Positions 14,017 to 19,687 of a stretch of DNA of 19,687 nt are shown here, in pieces. Origin of the DNA: an uncultured Eggerthellaceae bacterium (GTDB taxonomy: Bacteria; Actinomycetota; Coriobacteriia; Coriobacteriales; Eggerthellaceae); NCBI GenBank assembly GCA_910577495.1, contig CAJTML010000029.1, positions 1 through 19,687 on the forward strand, given 5' to 3'. The position numbers and the translations under genes were made by a program. The notes under the pieces are model-generated. The model had not been told where the DNA came from. It did not search any database and saw only the letters and a list, made by a program, of their open reading frames with translations. Position 1 is the stretch's first letter; each line of letters begins with the position of its first letter.

Positions 14017-15819
14017 ATGACCGACCCAACACATATTCGCAATTTTTCAATTATTGCCCACATTGACCATGGCAAATCAACGCTGTCTGACCGCGTGCTT
14101 GAAATGACCGGCACGGTTGCTTCGCGCGATATGCAAGAGCAGCTGCTTGATACGATGGATATTGAGCGTGAACGCGGTATTACCATTAAAAGCCAGGCGG
14201 TTCGCGTGGAATATACCGCAGATGATGGCGAAGTCTATCAGCTCAATTTGATTGATACGCCAGGTCACGTTGACTTTACCTATGAAGTATCTCGCTCGCT
14301 GGCAGCATGCGAAGGTGCGGTTTTGGTTGTTGATGCAACGCAAGGTGTTGAGGCACAAACCGTCGCAAACGCCATGCTTGCTATGAATGCTGATCTGGAG
14401 ATCATTCCGCTGATTAACAAGATTGACCTGCCGGCAGCAGAACCTGAGCGCGTCAAGGCAGAGATTGAAGATGGCCTGGCAATTCCGGCTGATGATGCGG
14501 TGCTTGCGTCGGGAAAAACTGGTGTGGGCGTGCATGACATGCTGGAAGCGGTCGTCTACAACATTCCAGCTCCCGTGGGGGATGCCAACGCGCCGCTTCG
14601 CGCACTCATTTTTGACTCATACTTTGATGCGTATCGCGGTGTGGTTGCGCTCGTGCGCGTGGTTGATGGCTCCATGAAAAAGGGCGACAAAATTCGCATG
14701 CTTGCTACCAACGCCGAAGCGCTCGTTGAAGAAGTTGGCGCCCGTCGACCTGCAGAAACACCGTTACCGGCACTTTCAGTTGGCGAAGTAGGCTATTTGG
14801 TCACCGGTCTTAAAGACGTAAGCAATGTTAAAGTTGGTGACACGATTACCAGCGTAGTGGGTGGCGTAGATGAGCCGCTTCCGGGGTATCGCGAGGTCAA
14901 GCCGATGGTCTTTACGGGATTATTTCCCATTGATGGAGACCAGTATGAGCCGCTCAAAGAAGCACTTGAGAAGCTGTCGCTCAATGACCCGGCACTCATT
15001 TGGGAGCCGGAGACCTCCCATGCACTGGGCTTTGGTTTCCGCGTTGGCTTTTTGGGTCTGCTGCACATGGAGGTCATCAAAGAGCGCCTTGAGCGTGAGT
15101 TTGGGCTTGATCTGTTAGCTACCGCGCCATCGGTGGAGTATCACGTATATAAAACCAATGGCGAAATGATCTCGCTGCATTCGCCCCAAGAAATGCCTGA
15201 TCCAGGTGAAATTGAGCGCGTGGAAGAACCCTATCTGAAGGCGAAGATTCTTATTCCGCCTGATTATGTGGGTGCGGTCATGGATCTTACGGTGCAGCGT
15301 CGTGGCACGTTTGTGACCATGAATTACCTGTCTCCGACCACGGTGGAAATGCTTTGGGAGATTCCGCTCTCAGAGCTCATCATGGACTACTTCGACAAGC
15401 TGAAATCAAACACAAAAGGCTACGCTTCGCTTGACTATGAGTTTGACGGCTATAAGCCCTCCAAGCTGGTTAAACTTGACATTTTGCTTTCAGGTAAACC
15501 CATCGACGCGCTTTCGTTTATTGTTCACAAGGACAAAGCGTATGATCGCGGACGTGTTTTGTGTGACAAGCTGAAAGAAATTATTCCGCGCCAAATGTTT
15601 GAGGTGCCTATTCAGGCGGCCATTGGAGGACGAGTACTGGCGCGTCAGACCGTCAAAGCCAAGCGCAAGGATGTTTTGGCGAAGTGCTATGGCGGCGATA
15701 TTTCGCGTAAGCGCAAGCTGCTGGAAAAGCAAAAGGCCGGCAAGAAACGTATGAAGAGCATCGGCAATGTCGAAGTGCCACAAGAGGCATTTATGGCAAT
15801 TCTGAAAGTTGATGAGTAA
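14017..15819 (+). CDS. lepA: Elongation factor 4 (LepA), ribosome back-translocase
   Basis: A 600-residue translational GTPase, full length for the family. G1 AHIDHGKST is at residues 14-22, the G2 region RERGITIK at 51-58, G3 DTPGH at 80-84 and G4 NKID at 134-137. EF-G-like domains II, III and V follow. The LepA-specific C-terminal domain ends in a Lys/Arg-rich segment (CYGGDISRKRKLLEKQKAGK) near residue 550-575. EF4 acts on stalled or mistranslocated ribosomes and in initiation or assembly at the membrane. ATG 14017 gives the standard N-terminus. The ribosome binding site is poor (GAAAGATAAGG). It is first in a run with a small membrane-protein gene, dusB and hemW; lepA next to hemW is a widespread arrangement. 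Confidence 0.97.
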   Translation: MTDPTHIRNFSIIAHIDHGKSTLSDRVLEMTGTVASRDMQEQLLDTMDIERERGITIKSQAVRVEYTADDGEVYQLNLIDTPGHVDFTYEVSRSLAACEGAVLVVDATQGVEAQTVANAMLAMNADLEIIPLINKIDLPAAEPERVKAEIEDGLAIPADDAVLASGKTGVGVHDMLEAVVYNIPAPVGDANAPLRALIFDSYFDAYRGVVALVRVVDGSMKKGDKIRMLATNAEALVEEVGARRPAETPLPALSVGEVGYLVTGLKDVSNVKVGDTITSVVGGVDEPLPGYREVKPMVFTGLFPIDGDQYEPLKEALEKLSLNDPALIWEPETSHALGFGFRVGFLGLLHMEVIKERLEREFGLDLLATAPSVEYHVYKTNGEMISLHSPQEMPDPGEIERVEEPYLKAKILIPPDYVGAVMDLTVQRRGTFVTMNYLSPTTVEMLWEIPLSELIMDYFDKLKSNTKGYASLDYEFDGYKPSKLVKLDILLSGKPIDALSFIVHKDKAYDRGRVLCDKLKEIIPRQMFEVPIQAAIGGRVLARQTVKAKRKDVLAKCYGGDISRKRKLLEKQKAGKKRMKSIGNVEVPQEAFMAILKVDE

Positions 15820-15821
15820 GC

Positions 15822-16025
15822 ATGCCTTCGAAATCAAAACATACCAAAGAGTCTTACGACTGGCTCAATGACCCCTTTGATGAGAAGAAGGCTGCCAAAG
15901 AGCGTGAGCAGGCACACCTGTCGTCATCTTCCAAGGTGCTCATGGGTGTTGGATGCGTTGTCGTTGTCGTGATAGTTGTGGTGCTTGCGTTTCTGCTTTT
16001 GGGCAGTTTAGCTTTTGCGGGTTAG
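15822..16025 (+). CDS. Small single-span membrane protein of unknown function
   Basis: A 67-residue reading frame starting two bases after the lepA stop and ending three bases before dusB. It fits exactly between them in the same orientation, which supports it as a real gene. Residues 1-36 are hydrophilic and highly charged (SKSKHTKESYDWLNDPFDEKKAAK). Residues 38-64 are a run of Val, Leu, Ile, Gly and Ala (CVVVVVIVVVLAFLLLG), one membrane span, probably with the charged N-terminus inside. I do not recognise a family. No function is claimed. Confidence 0.72.
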   Translation: MPSKSKHTKESYDWLNDPFDEKKAAKEREQAHLSSSSKVLMGVGCVVVVVIVVVLAFLLLGSLAFAG

Positions 16026-16028
16026 CAT

Positions 16029-17024
16029 ATGGCACACGCATCTGATATGCCAGGTCTGTTTGGCCAGTATCGCGCAATTTTAGCGCCCATGGCGGGTGTG
16101 AGCGACATTGCGTTTCGCGCGCGCTGTGTTGAGGCGGGGGCTGATCTGGCATTTACTGAAATGGTGAGCGCAAAGGGGCTCTCGTATGCCAATGAAAAGA
16201 CGCGCCACTTGTTAGATCTTGCGCCTGGCGAGCAACAGGTTGGCGTGCAGCTGTTTGGCCATGAGCCTCAAACGCTTGCTGATCAGGCCGCATGGATTGA
16301 ACAAACGCTCGGGTCGTCTTTGGCCTATCTGGATATCAATATGGGGTGTCCCGCGCGAAAAATCGTCACCAAAGGTGACGGCTCGGCGCTCATGAAAGAT
16401 CCACTTCTGGCGGCGCATATTGTTGAGGCAGTCGTGGGTGCGGTTGAGCATCCAGTGACCGTCAAGTTTCGCCGCGGATATGTTCTAGGCGAAGAAACCG
16501 CTCCAGCTTTCGCCCGTGATATGGAGCGTGCTGGCGCGCATGCTGTGACCGTGCACGGGAGGTTCGCTGAGCAGCTCTACCAGGGAACGGCCGAGTGGGA
16601 AACCATCGCTCGCGTGAAGAAGGCAGTGTCAATCCCGGTTGTAGGAAACGGAGACATCACCTCTGCCGAAGCGGCGCTTTTGATGCGCGAAAAGACTAAG
16701 TGCGATGCGGTTATGATCGCGCGTGGTGCGTGTGGAAATCCGTGGCTGTTCTCACAGGTAAAAGCCGCTTTGGATGGCGAATCAATCCCTGATCCTCCAA
16801 CCCTTGAGCAGCGCTTGGGCATGGCAAAGCGTCACGCGCGCTTGCTGGCTGAGCGCGAGGGCAAAAACGTCGTGCGCATGCGCAAACACGCGATGTGGTA
16901 TCTGGCTGGGTTGCCGGGAGCGTCACATGCCCGCGGAAGAATTAATGGGTGCGTGAGTGTTGAAGATTTCGACGAAGTATTTGATGAGCTTTCGCACTAC
17001 GTCCTACAGCATTCGCAGAGCTAA
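16029..17024 (+). CDS. dusB: tRNA-dihydrouridine synthase, DusB type
   Basis: A 331-residue FMN enzyme reducing uridine to dihydrouridine in the D-loop of tRNA. The FMN-binding start LAPMAGVSDIAFR is at residues 18-30. The catalytic cysteine is Cys107 in INMGCPARKI, and VTVHGR near residue 175 and VVGNGDI near 204 line the active site. GACGNPWLF near 234 and the C-terminal helical tRNA-binding domain with RKHAMWYLAG are typical of the DusB branch. ATG 16029 lies three bases after the small membrane-protein gene, without a strong ribosome binding site. Paralogue choice (DusB rather than DusA or DusC) rests on these motifs and gene context. Confidence 0.93.
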   Translation: MAHASDMPGLFGQYRAILAPMAGVSDIAFRARCVEAGADLAFTEMVSAKGLSYANEKTRHLLDLAPGEQQVGVQLFGHEPQTLADQAAWIEQTLGSSLAYLDINMGCPARKIVTKGDGSALMKDPLLAAHIVEAVVGAVEHPVTVKFRRGYVLGEETAPAFARDMERAGAHAVTVHGRFAEQLYQGTAEWETIARVKKAVSIPVVGNGDITSAEAALLMREKTKCDAVMIARGACGNPWLFSQVKAALDGESIPDPPTLEQRLGMAKRHARLLAEREGKNVVRMRKHAMWYLAGLPGASHARGRINGCVSVEDFDEVFDELSHYVLQHSQS

Positions 17025-17038
17025 CGAGGTGAATTGTA

Positions 17039-18151
17039 ATGCCGCATGATCCGTATCGCGCGTTGTATCTGCACATACCGTTTTGCGTAAAACGCTGTAA
17101 CTACTGCGATTTCGCCACCCAGGCGCTCGAAGTTGATTCGCCTGCCATTGATGAATATATCGAGAGTCTCGTGTTGCAAATTCGCCAAAAAGCAAAAGAG
17201 GGCGAATTAGACCAAGTGGAGACCATCTACATCGGTGGTGGCACGCCAAGTTATGTGGGGTTGTCGCGTTTGTCTATGTTGCTCTATACGCTTTCGCTCT
17301 CGCTTCGGCTTGAGCCAGATGTGGAATGCAGCATGGAGGCAAACCCGGAAAGCATCAACGAACGACTCATTCGCGATATTTGGGCGCTTGGCGTAAACCG
17401 GCTCTCTATTGGTGTGCAGAGTTTTGATGACGAGGTGTTGGCCATTTTGGGGCGCGCACACACGTCAGAGGATGCTCAGCAAGCGGTGCGGTGTGCGCAG
17501 GAGCGGTTTGATAATGTGAGCGTGGATTTGATGGCCGGCATTCCTGGTCAAAGTGATGCGTCGTTTACAGAGAGTGTGAAAACCGCCATTGATCTGGGAG
17601 TTAAGCATGTGAGCATCTATCCGCTTACCATAGAGCCGAACACGCCGTTCTACAAGATGTACATGCGTGGCGAATTGGCTGACACCGATGAGGATACCCA
17701 AGCCCGCCATATGGAGATAGCCGAGACGCTGTTGCGCGACGCTGGTTTTGAGCGCTATGAGGTGGCAAGCTATGCCAAACCAGGATATGCCTGCAAGCAT
17801 AATTGCGCTTATTGGACGGGCGTGCCGTATGTGGGGTTGGGCAGATCTGCGGCAACCATGACGCAAAACGAGTCGCGACGCATGCGTCTGCAAGATGGCC
17901 AGGTGACCGACGATCTTGATCGAGCACAGATGTATGCTGAGGATCTCATGCTGGGGATGCGTATGAGCGCGGGGGTCTCAGATGAGCTGGTCGCGCAAGC
18001 TGCAGAAGTTTTGCCGGCACTGGGAGAGACGCTGAATTCGCTTGCTGATCGGGGTTTGGTGGAGCATGCGGAAGGCGCGTGGAAGCCGACCGAGCGTGGA
18101 TGGCTGTGCGGCAATGAGCTGTACGGCGAACTATTCGATCTGGCGCCGTAA
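17039..18151 (+). CDS. hemW: Radical SAM protein HemW (HemN-like, heme chaperone)
   Basis: A 370-residue radical-SAM protein with the 4Fe-4S motif C-x3-C-x2-C at Cys16, Cys20 and Cys23 (CVKRCNYCDF). IYIGGGTPS follows near residue 63, then MEANPES, SIGVQSFDDEVLAILGRAHT near 120-139 and HNCAYWTGVPYVGLG near 258. These fit HemW, once called coproporphyrinogen III oxidase but now regarded as a heme-binding chaperone. It lacks the extra N-terminal Cys of true HemN (C-x3-C-x2-C-x-C): here residue 25 is Phe. ATG 17039 follows GAGGTGAATT. It is in a run with dusB and ends 32 bases before the CIRCE operator of hrcA. Confidence 0.92.
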   Translation: MPHDPYRALYLHIPFCVKRCNYCDFATQALEVDSPAIDEYIESLVLQIRQKAKEGELDQVETIYIGGGTPSYVGLSRLSMLLYTLSLSLRLEPDVECSMEANPESINERLIRDIWALGVNRLSIGVQSFDDEVLAILGRAHTSEDAQQAVRCAQERFDNVSVDLMAGIPGQSDASFTESVKTAIDLGVKHVSIYPLTIEPNTPFYKMYMRGELADTDEDTQARHMEIAETLLRDAGFERYEVASYAKPGYACKHNCAYWTGVPYVGLGRSAATMTQNESRRMRLQDGQVTDDLDRAQMYAEDLMLGMRMSAGVSDELVAQAAEVLPALGETLNSLADRGLVEHAEGAWKPTERGWLCGNELYGELFDLAP

Positions 18152-18160
18152 GTATGTTTG

Positions 18161-18172
18161 AAACATATGTTT
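18161..18172. repeat. 12-base perfect palindrome upstream of CIRCE
   Basis: AAACATATGTTT is self-complementary and lies 11 bases before the CIRCE element, between hemW and hrcA. It could be a regulator half-site pair or part of a weak hemW 3' hairpin, but it has no GC core and no following long T run. Confidence 0.4.
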
Positions 18173-18183
18173 TATTCGCATAG

Positions 18184-18213
18184 TTAGCACTCTCGCATTT
18201 AGGCTGCTAAAAT
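18184..18213 (+). promoter_or_regulatory. CIRCE operator (HrcA box) overlapping the hrcA promoter
   Basis: TTAGCACTC (18184-18192), a nine-base spacer and GGCTGCTAA (18202-18210) match the CIRCE consensus TTAGCACTC-N9-GAGTGCTAA: left arm 9 of 9, right arm 7 of 9. TAAAAT at 18208-18213 is a near-consensus -10, and TTAGCA (18184-18189), 18 bases upstream, can serve as -35, so HrcA bound here would cover the promoter. This places hrcA and dnaJ under HrcA autorepression. Confidence 0.9.
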
Positions 18214-18299
18214 AGCTCACCAGAGAACGTTTTGAGGCACACCATGCGCTGTTTCGCATGCTGTGTATTTCGTATCGTGGGAGAAAAGAGGTGTCGTTC

Positions 18300-19328
18300 A
18301 TGCTTTCAGATAGGCGGCAAAGAGTACTTGCAGCACTCATAGAAGAGTATGTCGCACGTGCTTTACCCGTAGGATCTCGAACGCTTACTGAACGCTATCA
18401 GCTTGGTGTGAGTCCCGCAACGGTTCGCAATGAACTTTCAGTGCTGGAAGATGGCGGCTACATCACGCAGCCTCACACCTCTGCAGGGCGCATTCCAACC
18501 GATCATGGGTACCGCGCATTCGTGGACAACTTATTGCGAACTGACTTTGCATCTGATCTTGACGATATTCGCTATCAAGGAGTTGCCGAAAGTCTTCGCT
18601 CGTGTGCAAATGAGCTGGATACCTTGCTGGAGCATACCTCTTCGGCGCTCACGCGTTTAACGGATTGTTTGAGCATTGTTATGGCGCCGTCCATTTTGAA
18701 GTTGCGTATTAAGCAGCTGACGCTCGTATCGCTTTCTTCCTATCGTGCACTGATCGTATTGGTGACCGAAGATGGGCAGGTGCTGAACCGCCAGATAGAA
18801 TTTAGCGAAGAGGTTTCTGCTGAGGAACTGTCCTGCGTGCAGCATTTCTTAAATGACGTCTTTACCGGAAAGTCGCTCCAAGAGATTGAAAGTGGCTTAA
18901 GCATTGGTATGGCTGAGGCGTTTCGCGATCCGCTGGTGCGCATTGCCCTGGATGAGGTTTTGGCGTGCTTGCAAGAGGGTGAGCAGGGAAGAGCTCATAG
19001 TTTGGGTGTGACGTCGCTGTTACATCAACCTGAGTTTAGTCAGTCAAGTTCACTGCTGCCGGTTATGGAAATGCTTGAGGATGATACGGTGCTGCTCCAG
19101 ATTTTGGACAACGCTATTCAGGAAAGCGACGGAGCGCCGGTTGTGCGTATTGGGAGCGAAAACGCTTCCGAGCAGCTTTCGGGTGTTTCGGTGGTTGCTG
19201 GTAAATACGGACGGGGAGACGCCTTGGGGGTTGTGGCAGTCATCGGTCCGACGCGCATGAACTATTCGCGCGTTATCAAGGCAGTCAAGCTTGCAACATC
19301 GGCGCTGGATGAAACTGATGCGCAATAA
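18300..19328 (+). CDS. hrcA: Heat-inducible transcription repressor HrcA
   Basis: A 342-residue repressor of class I heat-shock genes, normal length. An N-terminal winged helix (about 1-70) has GVSPATVRNELSVLEDGGYI and SAGRIPTDHGYR. A GAF-like middle domain and an inserted dimerisation segment follow, ending with VSVVAGKYGRGDALGVVAVIGPTRMNYSRVI, a C-terminal HrcA signature. The frame is open upstream, but ATG 18300 with AGAGG eight bases before it gives the usual MLSDRRQRVL start; GTG 18291 is a weaker option. The CIRCE box lies about 90 bases upstream. dnaJ follows 50 bases later. Confidence 0.96.
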   Translation: MLSDRRQRVLAALIEEYVARALPVGSRTLTERYQLGVSPATVRNELSVLEDGGYITQPHTSAGRIPTDHGYRAFVDNLLRTDFASDLDDIRYQGVAESLRSCANELDTLLEHTSSALTRLTDCLSIVMAPSILKLRIKQLTLVSLSSYRALIVLVTEDGQVLNRQIEFSEEVSAEELSCVQHFLNDVFTGKSLQEIESGLSIGMAEAFRDPLVRIALDEVLACLQEGEQGRAHSLGVTSLLHQPEFSQSSSLLPVMEMLEDDTVLLQILDNAIQESDGAPVVRIGSENASEQLSGVSVVAGKYGRGDALGVVAVIGPTRMNYSRVIKAVKLATSALDETDAQ

Positions 19329-19378
19329 CAAAGCATAGGTAATTCGAAGAGCATATAAGGTAGAAGGATAAACGATTC

Positions 19379-19687
19379 ATGGCTAAAGATTTATACGCAG
19401 TACTTGGTGTAGACCGCAATGCAACTGAGGACGAAATCAAGAAGGCGTTTCGTCGCCGCGCGCGCGAGTTGCACCCTGACGTGAATAAGGCTGAGGATGC
19501 TGAGGATCAGTTTAAAGAGCTCAACGAAGCGTATGATGTCTTGTCTGATCAGCAAAAACGCGCTCAGTATGACCGATTCGGTACCATTCCTGGTGCCGCT
19601 TCAAGTGGTGGCGGTTACGGTGGCGGCGGTTACGTAGATTTCGAAGATCTCTTCGGTGGCGGCTTTGGCGGCATGGGTGATATCTTC
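19379..19687 (+). CDS. dnaJ: Chaperone DnaJ, N-terminal part (runs off the window)
   Basis: The first 103 residues of a DnaJ/Hsp40 co-chaperone, which stimulates the ATPase of DnaK. The J domain (about 4-68) has DLYAVLGVDRNATEDEIKKA, the HPD tripeptide in LHPDVNK and the YDVLSDQQKRAQYDRFG ending. A Gly/Phe-rich linker (GGGYGGGGYVDFEDLFGGG) begins near residue 76. ATG 19379 has AGAAGGA about ten bases upstream. It lies 50 bases after hrcA with no terminator, so both are probably cotranscribed from the CIRCE-controlled promoter. The zinc-finger and C-terminal domains would lie beyond the window; grpE and dnaK are not between hrcA and dnaJ. Confidence 0.95.
   Translation, partial: MAKDLYAVLGVDRNATEDEIKKAFRRRARELHPDVNKAEDAEDQFKELNEAYDVLSDQQKRAQYDRFGTIPGAASSGGGYGGGGYVDFEDLFGGGFGGMGDIF

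Noticed and set aside
13829..14020. 63-codon + strand frame just before lepA
   Set aside because: No ribosome binding site, no recognisable domain, and it lies across the inverted-repeat region; an accidental open frame is more likely.
1..19687. Mobile elements, CRISPR arrays, defence or toxin-antitoxin systems
   Set aside because: No transposase, integrase, direct repeat-spacer pattern or recognisable defence gene is present; the content is conserved housekeeping genes.

Overview
The window is a dense stretch of bacterial chromosome made almost entirely of conserved housekeeping genes, nearly all on the + strand. A short actinobacterial-type integration host factor (mIHF) sits in the order pyrF-mihF-gmk-rpoZ, which is typical of Actinobacteria. 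PyrD, however, is the two-subunit class 1B enzyme with a PyrK partner, and the operon carries a PyrR attenuator, as in Firmicutes and anaerobes. Together with ThiI, HrcA/CIRCE and a formate/nitrite-type channel, this suggests an anaerobic member of the Coriobacteriia. That placement is inference; no rRNA is present.

Layout: (1) 1-483, 3' end of a formate/nitrite transporter gene. (2) 484-6026, the pyrimidine operon pyrR-pyrB-pyrC-pyrK-pyrD-pyrF behind a leader with a PyrR-binding loop and an intrinsic terminator. pyrC is broken: about 41 bases are missing in the middle, removing the conserved DDG motif and shifting the frame. carA, carB and pyrE are not here. (3) 6027-8683, a structured intergenic region, then mihF, gmk, rpoZ and thiI. 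(4) 8684-13027, the DNA-uptake genes comEA and comEC, then holA (clamp-loader delta), whose last roughly 30 codons are out of frame. (5) 13026-13059, a perfect bidirectional terminator shared with convergent rpsT, which encodes an S20 with an unusual alanine/glutamate/lysine-rich C-terminal tail of about 90 residues. (6) 13641-14016, a gene-free divergent region rich in inverted repeats. (7) 14017-18151, lepA, a small membrane-protein gene, dusB and hemW. (8) 18184-19687, a CIRCE operator, the heat-shock repressor gene hrcA and the start of dnaJ.

Functionally the window joins de novo UMP synthesis, nucleoid and nucleotide functions (mIHF, Gmk, omega), tRNA modification (ThiI, DusB), transformation, replication, translation (S20, EF4), radical-SAM heme-related chemistry and heat-shock control. 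I found no mobile element, CRISPR array, tRNA or rRNA gene. I do not see a convincing new multi-gene system. The most unusual items are the pyrC and holA lesions, the extended S20, a hairpin that buries the comEA ribosome binding site, and the structured rpsT-lepA intergenic region.
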